A DNA stretch of 51,419 nt. Origin: Bacteroidales bacterium (GTDB taxonomy: Bacteria; Bacteroidota; Bacteroidia; Bacteroidales; F082). The stretch's first letter is position 1. Each line of letters starts with the position of its first letter. The position numbers were made by a program, and so were the translations under genes. A model generated the notes under the pieces. That model saw only the letters and a program-made list of their open reading frames with translations. It was not told the origin of the DNA and ran no database searches. The DNA is taken from NCBI GenBank assembly GCA_015709215.1, contig JACCQN010000017.1, positions 1 through 51,419 on the forward strand, written 5' to 3'. This document shows positions 33,715-42,580 of the stretch, one piece after another.

Positions 33715-34545
33715 TTAATTTTGGATGGAGGTTTGAACACTTACCACCGGGATTAACGCATTATTGACTATTTGTTGTGCAAAAGGACCTAAAAACATAG
33801 CTCCCGCCGAAGCACTTTGCTCTGTCATAATAGCTATGAGATCGGCTTCTATCTCATCCGAATAGGACAATATAGCCGGAACCAGCTTCTCGGCTTCTAC
33901 TTCTATCAGCTTGAATTTAATCTTACGCTCGATAAGACATTTTTCTGCTTCGTCAGCAGAGGCCTTCATCCTGCTGCGTATTACCCGGAGGGGTGAAGTA
34001 TAAAGCAATAAAAGATGAATCTCAGCTCCAAAGTTCTGGGCCAATTCTGCTGTAAACGGCAATTTCTGACGACTTTCGGCCGAACTGTCAATAGGAACCA
34101 GGATGCGTTTTAGCTTCCCGCCAAATTGATAATCAGATCTTACTGTAATAACCGGACAAGGCGCCGAAGTAACAATCCGGTAAGCATTACTGCCTATCCA
34201 ATAGCGTTCGTAGCCGCTAACACCATGTGTTCCGGCAAATATCACCGTGGCATTAATCTGCCGCGCAAGCATCGCCACTTCGGTATATACTTTACCTTTT
34301 CGAAGATGGATTTCAAGCTTTCCATGCTTCAGTTGTGGTGCATATTTTGCAACAATTTCATCAAAATATTTTTTTGTCTCAATGCGCAACGCCTGCTCGA
34401 TATTCATTATATGCTCTGGCGTATTGGTATTATCAACCCAAACCAGATGAATCCCTGTTTTTAGCCAATTGGCATAAAAAAGGGCATATTCCAGCGTATG
34501 TAGTGCATTTTTTGAGAAGTCAAATGCTACGAGTATTGTTTTCAT
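33715..34545 (-). CDS. Universal stress protein, tandem UspA domains
   Basis: A 276-residue paralogue of the Usp at 32415-33266, also two UspA folds. It begins MKTILVAFDFSKNALHTLEYAL; a longer frame from 34596 adds 17 unrelated residues and was not used. The motif GTHGVSGYERYWIGSNAYR in domain one matches the ATP-binding G-2x-G-9x-G-(S/N) loop. The C-terminal domain ends in PVVSVQTS. First gene of the Usp-SPOR-Usp operon. The pair probably arose by duplication, with the SPOR gene later caught between or moved with one copy. Confidence 0.92.
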   Translation of the reverse strand: MKTILVAFDFSKNALHTLEYALFYANWLKTGIHLVWVDNTNTPEHIMNIEQALRIETKKYFDEIVAKYAPQLKHGKLEIHLRKGKVYTEVAMLARQINATVIFAGTHGVSGYERYWIGSNAYRIVTSAPCPVITVRSDYQFGGKLKRILVPIDSSAESRQKLPFTAELAQNFGAEIHLLLLYTSPLRVIRSRMKASADEAEKCLIERKIKFKLIEVEAEKLVPAILSYSDEIEADLIAIMTEQSASAGAMFLGPFAQQIVNNALIPVVSVQTSIQN

Positions 34546-34754
34546 CGCTTTTGTTTTAACAGTTTTTTCAACGCTTTGACCCCGATATTTTTCCAAATTA
34601 TTTAGCTAAAGTACGAACTTTCTCTACTATCCTCCAACTTTTTTGACTGATTCGAGGGCACTGAGTACGCCTCAACAGGCTTGATAAGCTTAAACAACAA
34701 GCTTTTGATCATTTATCACTCAGCAAACAAGATTTACAGCTGAACGAGAATGCT

Positions 34755-34762
34755 TATTTTTG
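34755..34762 (+). promoter_or_regulatory. -7 element upstream of ruvB
   Basis: TATTTTTG matches TAnnTTTG, 20 bases before the ruvB ATG. No -33 match at normal spacing. Confidence 0.4.
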
Positions 34763-34782
34763 TCCTTTCATAAACCCACTAT

Positions 34783-35811
34783 ATGAACGAAAATCTGGAT
34801 GCATACGGCACTGAACTGTCGAATGCCGAAAAAGAAATAGAAAAAGTTTTGCGGCCGGATGCCTTTAGCAGCTTTGCCGGACAGGAGCAGGTAGTCGAAA
34901 ACCTTCGGATTTTTGTGCAGGCTGCCGCACAACGCGCCGAAGCACTGGATCATGTGTTGCTACATGGCCCTCCGGGATTGGGCAAGACAACTTTATCGCA
35001 CATCATTGCCAACGAATTGGGGGTGAACATTCGAATCACATCAGGGCCTGTATTGGATAAACCAGGCGATTTGGCCGGACTGCTTACCAACCTCGAAAAA
35101 AATGATGTGCTTTTCATCGATGAGATTCACCGGCTGAGCCCTGTGGTGGAAGAATACTTGTACTCGGCCATGGAAGACTATCGCATCGATATCATGATCG
35201 AAACAGGCCCTAACGCCAGAGCTGTTCAAATTACCATCAATCCTTTTACGCTTATTGGTGCCACCACACGCTCAGGCCTGCTTACCTCGCCTTTGCGATC
35301 GCGTTTTGGCATCAACCTCCGCCTTTCCTATTATGATGCACAAACACTTACAGGCATCGTGCAGCGTTCGGCCTCCATACTGCGTGTGCCAATCCAGCCA
35401 AAGGCAGCAGCCGAAATTGCAGGCCGCAGCCGCGGAACACCACGTATTGCCAATCTTTTGCTAAGACGTGTTCGTGATTTTGCACAAATAAAAGGTAATG
35501 GCAAAATCGACCTCGAAATTGCCCGTTTTGGCCTCACAGCATTGCATGTGGATGAGCATGGCCTTGACGAAATGGATAACAAAATTCTATTGACGATCAT
35601 CGATAAATTTAAAGGCGGACCGGTGGGCATTAACACAATCGCTACTGCGGTGGGCGAAGAAGGTGGAACAATAGAAGAGGTGTACGAGCCTTTTCTGATT
35701 CAGGAAGGCTATCTGATGCGCACCCCGCGCGGCCGCGAAGCAACCGACAAAGCTTACAAACATCTTGGCCGGGTTAAAAATCCTCCTCAGGGAACTTTGT
35801 TTGACAGCTAA
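34783..35811 (+). CDS. ruvB: Holliday junction branch migration helicase RuvB
   Basis: AAA+ motor that drives branch migration with RuvA and supplies junctions to RuvC. The 342 residues include Walker A GPPGLGKT (62-69), Walker B FIDEIH (111-116), sensor I GATTRSG and the arginine finger in LRSRFG. The C-terminal winged helix contains the [17 protein letters not shown] block that contacts DNA. Length is normal. ruvA and ruvC are not in the window. queG follows 21 bases later and may be cotranscribed. Confidence 0.98.
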   Translation: MNENLDAYGTELSNAEKEIEKVLRPDAFSSFAGQEQVVENLRIFVQAAAQRAEALDHVLLHGPPGLGKTTLSHIIANELGVNIRITSGPVLDKPGDLAGLLTNLEKNDVLFIDEIHRLSPVVEEYLYSAMEDYRIDIMIETGPNARAVQITINPFTLIGATTRSGLLTSPLRSRFGINLRLSYYDAQTLTGIVQRSASILRVPIQPKAAAEIAGRSRGTPRIANLLLRRVRDFAQIKGNGKIDLEIARFGLTALHVDEHGLDEMDNKILLTIIDKFKGGPVGINTIATAVGEEGGTIEEVYEPFLIQEGYLMRTPRGREATDKAYKHLGRVKNPPQGTLFDS

Positions 35812-35832
35812 TTTTATGCCTTAAAATCACAG

Positions 35833-36780
35833 ATGATAAAAGCCGATAACCTTCCGGAAAACCTTATTGCACTGATCAAGGACGAGGCGATCAGGCTGGG
35901 TTTTGATGATTTGGGAATCAGCAAGGCACAACAACTACCCGAAGATGCCTGCCTGATGGAAGACTGGCTGCAAAAGGGTTTTCAGGGTGATATGAGCTAC
36001 CTCGAACGTAACCGTGAAAAACGCTACGACCCGCGCTTACTTGTTGAAGGAACAGCTACTGTGCTCACTGTTTTGCAAAATTATTACCCAAAAGAAAAGC
36101 TATCCGAAAACGATAACTACAAAATTTCCAAATACGCCTACGGCAAGGATTACCATAAATTGATCCGCAAAAAACTACAGCAGTTACTTCAATTTATCGA
36201 AAACCATACCGGCAAGCTCGAAGGGGCCAGAGTCTTTACCGATTCGGCACCTGTGCTCGACAGGGCATGGGCACAAAAAAGCGGTTTGGGTTTTATCGGC
36301 AAAAACACCTGCCTGATTCATCCGCAAAAAGGCTCATTTTTCTTTATCGGACATCTGCTGATTCCGATCGGGCTCAGAGCAACAGAAAATGAAATCACCG
36401 ATTACTGCGGCACCTGCCGTCGCTGCATTGATGCCTGCCCCACCGGTGCATTGGTGGATGCCCATCAGCTGGATGCGCGCAAATGTATCTCTTACCTCAC
36501 CATCGAACATAAAGCAGAGCTACCGGATGCTTTAAAACTACATTTTGAAGGATGGATTTTTGGATGCGATATCTGCCAGGATGTTTGCCCCTGGAACCGT
36601 TTTTCGAAGCCACATCACGAGCCCGGATTTCTGCTTTCGGAACAGCTTAAAAAGATGCGAAAAGACGATTGGGAAAATCTGAACCAGAACACCTTTAACG
36701 AACTTTTCGCCGGATCGGCTGTTAAAAGGACAGGTTTCAGCGGCCTGAAACGAAATATCACCTTCATCAAAACCTCCTGA
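35833..36780 (+). CDS. queG: Epoxyqueuosine reductase
   Basis: Cobalamin- and Fe-S-dependent enzyme that reduces epoxyqueuosine to queuosine in the wobble base of GUN-anticodon tRNAs. The 315-residue protein has Asp137 in FTDSAPVLDR, the likely proton donor by comparison with characterised QueG. Two ferredoxin-type cysteine sets follow: C192, C195, C198 and C202 (CGTCRRCIDACP), then C245, C248 and C252 (CDICQDVCPWN). The motif RYDPRLLVEG is typical. It ends just before the dead thioredoxin-family gene. Confidence 0.96.
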   Translation: MIKADNLPENLIALIKDEAIRLGFDDLGISKAQQLPEDACLMEDWLQKGFQGDMSYLERNREKRYDPRLLVEGTATVLTVLQNYYPKEKLSENDNYKISKYAYGKDYHKLIRKKLQQLLQFIENHTGKLEGARVFTDSAPVLDRAWAQKSGLGFIGKNTCLIHPQKGSFFFIGHLLIPIGLRATENEITDYCGTCRRCIDACPTGALVDAHQLDARKCISYLTIEHKAELPDALKLHFEGWIFGCDICQDVCPWNRFSKPHHEPGFLLSEQLKKMRKDDWENLNQNTFNELFAGSAVKRTGFSGLKRNITFIKTS

Positions 36781-36781
36781 T

Positions 36782-37342
36782 ACGGCACTTACACCCTCCA
36801 AACCTATTACTCTCGAATTCAAAGCTCCGGATTTTAAATTAACCGATCAGATAAGCAGCACACAGCTTAGCTATGATGATATCAAAGGTGAAAAAGGCAC
36901 GTTAGTGATGTTTATCTGCAACTATTGCCCGTTTGAGAAACATGTGGTCAGTGAGCTTGTTCGCATCGGAAAGGAATATGAGCCAAAAGGTATTGGTATG
37001 GTCACCATCAATTCCAATATTGTTGTAAACTATCCCGAAGATTCACCAGAAAAAATGAAAGCCTTTGCTGCTAATCACGATTTTCCGTTCCCTTATCTTT
37101 TATATGAAACACAGGAAGTAGCCATGGCCTACGATGCGGCCTGCACACCTGATTTCAATCTTTTTGATGCCTATGACCGCTGTGTTTACCGTGGCCAGCT
37201 TGATGGCAGCAGACCCGGAAATGAAGTGCCCGTTAACGGCAAAGACCTGCGTGCTGCACTTGATTTGGTGCTGGCCGGATAATACGTTCCCGAAAATCAA
37301 ATCCCGTCAACGGGTTGCAATATCAAGTGGAGAAAGAACTAA
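36782..37342 (+). pseudogene. Thioredoxin-family (peroxiredoxin-like) gene with lost start and premature stop
   Basis: One frame from 36782 to TAA at 37342 encodes a complete thioredoxin-family protein of the AhpC/TSA-like kind, with two lesions. It begins ACG-GCA-CTT, reading xALTPSKPITLEFKAPDF, where relatives start MALTPS, so ATG has become ACG. The active-site CNYCPF follows GEKGTLVMFI, then YDAACTPDFNLFD and GQLDGSRPGNEVPV. After LDLVLAG comes TAA (37280-37282) where Lys is usual, and the conserved tail then resumes, YVPENQIPSTGCNIKW. The only internal ATG would drop the N-terminal strands. An ACG start is not impossible but weak, so the gene is probably inactive. It lies one base after the queG stop. 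Confidence 0.75.
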
Positions 37343-37349
37343 AGCAGAT

Positions 37350-37964
37350 TTAGAAGCTATAAAAGACAGCCAGTTGCAAGACATCATTAAACGCACCAAA
37401 TTTGTTGCCGTAGCGCTTCACATTGCCCTCAACCATATTGGTACGAATTGAATTGATGGAATTAATGGTTCGCAAACCGAGCGACCACTGCGCATTGAAC
37501 AGGTAACGAACACCTACCACGGTGCTGAAGTTAAACGTACGCCACACATCCTGTGTATTATCCAAGTAATTCACTTCTTCGTAATTACTGGCCAAAAAGG
37601 CAGCTGAAAGCCCTGCCTCAAGTCGCAACTTACCCAAATCATACTGGTAAATAAAAGGCATTTCAACATAATTGAGACGCAAAAGATAGGGATTCATGCC
37701 GGCTTTCACATCCTGATCGCTGGTGCGAGAGCCTTTTTGAACAAAAAACAACTCCATCTGCAAACCGGATTGTGCGCTCAGGTTGAGCCTTACAAACCCC
37801 CCAAAACTTAGACCGGCCTTATGAAAGCCCGAGATATTATCTCCTGCAACCTGACTGCTTACACCACCGGCAAGCAAGCCCCCTTCAAACTGCTGAGCCT
37901 GAGCCGAAACGAAGAAAATGCTGAATAAAAATATTCCCAGAAAACGAATGATCACTGTTTTCAT
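37350..37964 (-). CDS. Outer membrane beta-barrel protein (PorT-like)
   Basis: A 204-residue secreted protein: signal peptide to AQAQ (about residue 23), then alternating amphipathic strands typical of an eight-stranded OMP_b-brl_2/PorT-type barrel. Recognisable blocks are KAGLSFGGFVRLNL, LQMELFFVQKGSR, YVEMPFIYQYDLG and the terminal aromatic LAVFYSF, the usual BAM-recognised end. Such proteins are common in Bacteroidota, some linked to T9SS or adhesion, but a specific role cannot be assigned. It is convergent with the dead thioredoxin-family gene, seven bases apart. Confidence 0.87.
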   Translation of the reverse strand: MKTVIIRFLGIFLFSIFFVSAQAQQFEGGLLAGGVSSQVAGDNISGFHKAGLSFGGFVRLNLSAQSGLQMELFFVQKGSRTSDQDVKAGMNPYLLRLNYVEMPFIYQYDLGKLRLEAGLSAAFLASNYEEVNYLDNTQDVWRTFNFSTVVGVRYLFNAQWSLGLRTINSINSIRTNMVEGNVKRYGNKFGAFNDVLQLAVFYSF

Positions 37965-38153
37965 GTCTTGACGATTGATTTATCATCGGCTAAAATACAA
38001 AATCTGCAACATAATGAATCACGAAAACAACGCAACAAAATTGGTAATCCTTTCTGATTGAAAAATATAACCAAAAATTGAATCGAAATTAAAGTCTTAG
38101 AGCAGAAAAAATTATAATTTAGGCGTGCCCAATTTTTAATAAAAATCCGGAAT

Positions 38154-38843
38154 ATGGATGCCTCAAAATTCAGTGTTTTATTAGTCGATGATGAAATTGA
38201 CGTTTTGGAATTTTTAAGCTATAACCTTAAAAAAGAAGGTTTTAAAGTTAGCACTGCCACCAATGGCAAAGAAGCCATTACAAAAGCAATTGCTGAAGTG
38301 CCTCACCTGATTATCCTTGATGTGATGATGCCCGAAATGGATGGTATTGCCACCTGCGAAGAAATCAAACAAATTCCCGCGCTCAAAAAGAGCCTGATTA
38401 TTTTCCTCACTGCCCGTGGTGAAGACTATTCACAAATTGCCGGTTTTGATGCCGGAGCAGATGATTATGTAACCAAGCCCATCAAGCCCAAACTTCTGAT
38501 TAGCAGGGTAAAAGCCTTATTACGCCGCTATCAGGATAATAAAACAAACGCTACTCCACAGCAGCTTGAAGTAAAAGACTTTGTGATCGATTCGGAGCGT
38601 TTTCTTGTTATCAACAAAGGCAAGGAAATCATCTTACCCAAAAAAGAGTTTGAGCTCCTGCGTCTGCTCGCTTCCAAGCCGAACAAAGTTTTTTCGCGTG
38701 AAGAAATCTTTTCAAAGATTTGGGGCGATAATGTAATTGTAGGCGACAGAACAATTGACGTACACGTAAGGAAAATAAGGGAAAAAATCGGCATCGAAAA
38801 CATTACAACCGTAAAAGGAGTAGGCTATAAATTTGAAGTATAA
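38154..38843 (+). CDS. OmpR/PhoB-family response regulator
   Basis: A 229-residue transcription regulator. The receiver domain (about 1-125) has acidic pocket VDDE, phosphoacceptor Asp56 in IILDVMMP and the conserved Lys in DDYVTKP. A winged-helix DNA-binding domain (130-229) follows, with the recognition region IWGDNVIVGDRTIDVHVRKIR and terminal TVKGVGYKFEV. With the kinase downstream it forms a PhoB/PhoR-like pair; no phosphate genes are adjacent, so the stimulus is open. Confidence 0.95.
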   Translation: MDASKFSVLLVDDEIDVLEFLSYNLKKEGFKVSTATNGKEAITKAIAEVPHLIILDVMMPEMDGIATCEEIKQIPALKKSLIIFLTARGEDYSQIAGFDAGADDYVTKPIKPKLLISRVKALLRRYQDNKTNATPQQLEVKDFVIDSERFLVINKGKEIILPKKEFELLRLLASKPNKVFSREEIFSKIWGDNVIVGDRTIDVHVRKIREKIGIENITTVKGVGYKFEV

Positions 38844-38935
38844 ACCACCCAGCCTGCTGCCGACGAAAATAAACCAAAAGGCTTAATTGCCTGCTTCGTT
38901 TTATGCCTCACCACAAGATTTTGAAATAATCAACT

Positions 38936-39982
38936 ATGGCCAGATACCGCGAAACCCGATCCATTGCACTTTATCTCGCTGCAGGAGCCAGCCTGGGAGT
39001 ACTACTCCTGCTAGTTATTTTATATGCTTTCAATCAGTCGCCCAGCTGGTGGCAGTTGCTCATTGGGTTGATTGTTTTATTTGCAATCAATTACTGGATT
39101 GCCCGCACATCATTAAATGAATATGTGTACAAAAAAATCAAACTCATTTACAAAACCATTGGAGCTGCCAAACCCCGTCAATCTAACGGAAACCCAACCG
39201 TTAAGCAACAGGAATCGCTGGAAGGTGTCAACCAGGCCATGCTCGAATGGAGTAAACGGCAGCGCACTGAAATAGAAGAGCTTAAAAAACTTGCTGTTTA
39301 CAGGCGCGAATTTCTTGGTAATATTTCGCACGAACTGAAAACACCCATTTTTAATATTCAGGGTTATATCCTCACCTTACTGGATGGCGGTCTGGAAGAC
39401 GAAAATATCAATCGTAACTACCTGATGCGCACTGAAAAAAGCATTAATCGCCTGATCGCAATCGTGGAAGATCTGGAAGAAATTTCCAAGCTGGAATCCG
39501 GCGAGTTGAAACTTAACCTGCAACATTTTGATATCAGCGAGCTAAGCCGAGATGTGCTTGAGTTTTTGGAGATGAAAGCACGTAAATATAATGCTAAGGT
39601 TTGTCTGGAAAAACATCCCGAAAAACCTGCTATCGTCAGGGCCGACAAAAAACGAATCCGGCAGGTTTTAATTAACCTGATTGAAAATGCTATAAAATAT
39701 GGTGATAAGGAAAATCACAAAGTTTCCATCCGCATTTTTGATACAGACGAAAATTATCTGATTGAAATCAAAGACAATGGCCCAGGCATCACCGAAGAAA
39801 ACCTGCCACGTATCTTCGAACGGTTTTACCGTGTGGATAAAGGTCGTTCGCGAGATAGTGGCGGCACAGGACTTGGATTAGCCATTGTGAAACATATCGT
39901 GGAAGCACACGAACAAAGCATCACCGTGCGCAGTCAGCTCGGAGAAGGTACTACTTTTGCATTTACCCTTGAAAAACAATAA
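38936..39982 (+). CDS. PhoR-like sensor histidine kinase
   Basis: A 348-residue membrane kinase, partner of the upstream response regulator, separated by 92 bases. Two transmembrane helices (about 10-32 and 38-60) leave almost no periplasmic loop, so sensing may be intramembrane or through another protein. The HisKA box is FLGNISHELKTPIFNIQGY with phosphorylated His132. The ATPase domain shows the N box (RQVLINLIENAIKYGD), G1 (DNGPGI), F (ERFYRVDKGRSR) and G2 (GGTGLGLAIVKHIVEAH). It ends near the expected C-terminus. Confidence 0.95.
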   Translation: MARYRETRSIALYLAAGASLGVLLLLVILYAFNQSPSWWQLLIGLIVLFAINYWIARTSLNEYVYKKIKLIYKTIGAAKPRQSNGNPTVKQQESLEGVNQAMLEWSKRQRTEIEELKKLAVYRREFLGNISHELKTPIFNIQGYILTLLDGGLEDENINRNYLMRTEKSINRLIAIVEDLEEISKLESGELKLNLQHFDISELSRDVLEFLEMKARKYNAKVCLEKHPEKPAIVRADKKRIRQVLINLIENAIKYGDKENHKVSIRIFDTDENYLIEIKDNGPGITEENLPRIFERFYRVDKGRSRDSGGTGLGLAIVKHIVEAHEQSITVRSQLGEGTTFAFTLEKQ

Positions 39983-39985
39983 ATT

Positions 39986-40451
39986 GGGTTGCTGAAAAAC
40001 ACCTAACACATTGATATAATTTAAATTGCCAGGAATTTGATAGAGCCTTCTGCAAGATTTTCACATGAAATCACCACAAATCCTTGCAGTACAATGAAAT
40101 ATTTGAATCCAGCTATTTTGATAAAGCCTATTCAGATTTGAAAAATATTGGCAAATTGTGTTGGTTAGCCTGTTGCAGGCCATCTTCTTCGTCTGCCTGC
40201 TGCGTCAGGTTGCCTGCAACTCGAAGTATGCTGATACATCATTGCGTAATGTTTTGTGTGAAAGACACCTCTTATAAATCAAAGATTATTACATATAAGG
40301 GTTTGCTGAAAAACTCGAAATTAACACTCGCGGTCAATATTACCAGTGCAAGGATTATTATTGTAGGCTTGCAAATACCTTGCAGAAACCTGCGATGAGA
40401 ATGCTATAAATTGTCACAAATCCAATCGGATAATAGTTTTTCAGCTAGCCC
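39986..40451. repeat. Repeat-bearing gap, possible mobile-element remnant
   Basis: The 475-base gap between the kinase gene and the S8 peptidase holds two direct copies of a motif, GGGTTGCTGAAAAAC at 39986-40000 and GGGTTTGCTGAAAAAC at 40299-40314. An inverted relative, GTTTTTCAGCTAGCCC, lies at 40436-40451. Similar TAACAC stretches follow both direct copies. TAA flanks the segment 40299-40451 on both sides, as a short target duplication might. GTTGCAGGC and GCCTGCAAC also face each other within 40160-40220. No credible gene is present. It could be a MITE-like relic, but the inverted copy overlaps a terminator hairpin and may be chance. Confidence 0.35.
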
Positions 40452-40461
40452 TAACTATTAT
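40430..40461 (-). terminator. Hairpin at the end of the S8 peptidase gene
   Basis: ATAATAGTT (40430-40438) and AACTATTAT (40453-40461) are perfect nine-base arms around a 14-base loop. The hairpin includes the stop codon of the minus-strand gene. There is no long T run, so its role in termination is uncertain. Confidence 0.4.
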
Positions 40462-42428
40462 TGCTTGATCAACTTTCCGTTAATCAGTTGATTACCAATT
40501 TGTATCTGGTAAAAATAAAGCCCGTCAGAAACTTTTGAACCATTCAAACCTGTTCCGTTCCAGCTAAGCTTTTGCGAGCCGGCACCCGCTTGGCGGTTTT
40601 CTGCATAAACAAGTCTGCCACTCAGATTGGTGATTTGCAGGCAAAGCTTTTCGGCTGAAGGTAAAAACAAGCTGAAGTTAATCTGATCGGCAAAAGGATT
40701 CGGAAACACCTTTGCTTCGGCCATTGCAAGGCTGTTTATTCCAACAGGTTCCAAAACAACAAGCTTTACCACAAACGTATGTTGCCCCAGTGGCCCTGCA
40801 TCCATTTGAATTTTGGCAAAGAGTGTATCAGGCTGCATATCAGCAGTGTTAACCGAAAGCAACAATGAAGCAGATGTGTCGACGGGTAGCTGTAAGGTGT
40901 CCGATTGCAAGCTAAGCCAGGCTGTATCTTCCTGTTCAAAAATTAGTTGCAGGTCGAACAGGCCGGTATTTATGAATTGAATAGAATCCGTTTTTATGCT
41001 TTCCTGTTCGGCTGTAATTACAAGCGTATCAACAGGGATGGTATTCATACTGATATTGCCAAGCAACAAATTTATTGCTGTGTAAATATTCAGACGTCCT
41101 CCTGTAACGGTAATGCCATCAAGGTCTTCAAGCGGATCTGTTCCGTTGAGGATATATTCCTTGATCAGAAGCGCATACTCAGCAGGATTTGCGAAGTAAG
41201 CCTCCATAAAAGCCGTATCAGCTGCTGCAAACAACAAACCCACAGCCCCCGCCACATGAGGTGTAGCCATACTTGTGCCGGTGCCATAACCATAATTGGT
41301 GGGCGCCGGACGAGTGGAATATACAGAAGTACCGGGCGCACCCAGATCGATACTTTCGAGGCCGTAACCGGCGCTGGAATATTTTTCGTCGCGATTGGTA
41401 GTATTGGTCACTGTGATCAGCCACGGACTTTCGAAAGCTGTTGGGATATCGCCCTGCTCATCCACATTCACGCTGCGATTGGCAGTGGCTCCGGCATTTA
41501 GCACGCCTATTGCACCAAGACTATCGTACATGGCTCCCCATATGGGATAATTATCCGGATTGCCATAATCTACTCCAAAAGAAGCATTGGTAGCCACTAT
41601 AAAAGCCCCCGAATCGCCCTGCGTTTCATTGTAGCGGGCACGCATTTCATACACATAACTGTAGGCATTCACAACGGTTGATTCGATAGAGGAAGAACCT
41701 GCTATCGGCATTACCTTAACGTTCCAGTTTACTCCCGTTACGCCCATATCATTATTGCCAATGGCGCCAACTGTGCCGGCCACATGGGTTCCGTGCGAAC
41801 TCGAAGGCACACTACCCGAGTTGTTGTATGCATTCCAGCCATCGTAATCGTCCACATAACCATTATTATCATCGTCGATATTGTTATCGGGAATTTCGTG
41901 ATGGTTTTTAAAAAAATTAAGGTCTTCATGTTGCAAATAAGCTCCGCCGTCGATAACCGCTACCACGATGGTATCGCCCAGCACTGTAAGGCCACCTGTA
42001 GTATGATCCCATGCCCTTACGGCGTCAATATCAGCACCTTCGACTCCTCCACCAGAACCGTCATTATAAAAACCCCATTGATTTTCAAAAAAGGGATCAT
42101 CAGGGAAGTTTTCCTCCGATTCACGCAAGGCCACTACATGATTGGCCTGCGCCAGACTAACAGCTGGCTGTTTTTGCAGATTACCTATTAAAGCTGAAAC
42201 ATTATGCCGGCTTTCCTCAAATTCCAGCAGATAAATCCTGAGGCGCTTCGACAATTCCAGTTTAACAGCAAGCCCCTGCTGATCGAGCCAGGGAATAAAC
42301 TCGCTTATATTTTGACCGTATTTCAATTGAATCATCACTTCGCCAGGAATGCGTTCGCCCTGTTGTTGTGCGCTCACAGGCCGGATCATGAGCAGCAGTA
42401 AAGCCGCAAAAAGTAAAATAAATCTCAT
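40458..42428 (-). CDS. Subtilisin-like S8 serine peptidase with T9SS sorting domain
   Basis: Secreted protease, 656 residues, with a signal peptide to about residue 20 (PVSA) and a propeptide-like region to about 105. The catalytic triad is Asp160 in VAVIDGG, His212 in HGTHVAGTV and Ser386 in GTSMATPHVAG; Asn281 in VATNASFG is the oxyanion residue. A beta-sandwich region (about 460-560) follows, then a type A T9SS domain (from about 570) beginning KVFPNPFADQINF and ending GKLIKQ. The acidic stretch DNNIDDDNNGYVDDYDG probably binds calcium. Confidence 0.95.
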   Translation of the reverse strand: MRFILLFAALLLLMIRPVSAQQQGERIPGEVMIQLKYGQNISEFIPWLDQQGLAVKLELSKRLRIYLLEFEESRHNVSALIGNLQKQPAVSLAQANHVVALRESEENFPDDPFFENQWGFYNDGSGGGVEGADIDAVRAWDHTTGGLTVLGDTIVVAVIDGGAYLQHEDLNFFKNHHEIPDNNIDDDNNGYVDDYDGWNAYNNSGSVPSSSHGTHVAGTVGAIGNNDMGVTGVNWNVKVMPIAGSSSIESTVVNAYSYVYEMRARYNETQGDSGAFIVATNASFGVDYGNPDNYPIWGAMYDSLGAIGVLNAGATANRSVNVDEQGDIPTAFESPWLITVTNTTNRDEKYSSAGYGLESIDLGAPGTSVYSTRPAPTNYGYGTGTSMATPHVAGAVGLLFAAADTAFMEAYFANPAEYALLIKEYILNGTDPLEDLDGITVTGGRLNIYTAINLLLGNISMNTIPVDTLVITAEQESIKTDSIQFINTGLFDLQLIFEQEDTAWLSLQSDTLQLPVDTSASLLLSVNTADMQPDTLFAKIQMDAGPLGQHTFVVKLVVLEPVGINSLAMAEAKVFPNPFADQINFSLFLPSAEKLCLQITNLSGRLVYAENRQAGAGSQKLSWNGTGLNGSKVSDGLYFYQIQIGNQLINGKLIKQ

Positions 42429-42580
42429 AACTTAAGGTGCTTCAAGGTGTTGTAATCCATTAGATTTGATGCAAAGAAAACAAAATTTTAGCATAGCAAT
42501 CAAGCTAAAACATTCCAATCCAACGAGATGTTCAAATATGGTTTTGAAATGGCTTTTTCGAAGCCAAAAACCAGTGGGCA

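Noticed and set aside
36905-37282. Short thioredoxin-like gene starting at the internal ATG
   Set aside because: The frame clearly continues upstream to an ACG at the family start, and would lack its first strands; annotated as a pseudogene instead.
40084-40398. 104-residue frame between the histidine kinase and S8 peptidase genes
   Set aside because: Covers a repeat-bearing gap, changes composition abruptly in the middle, and shows no family features.
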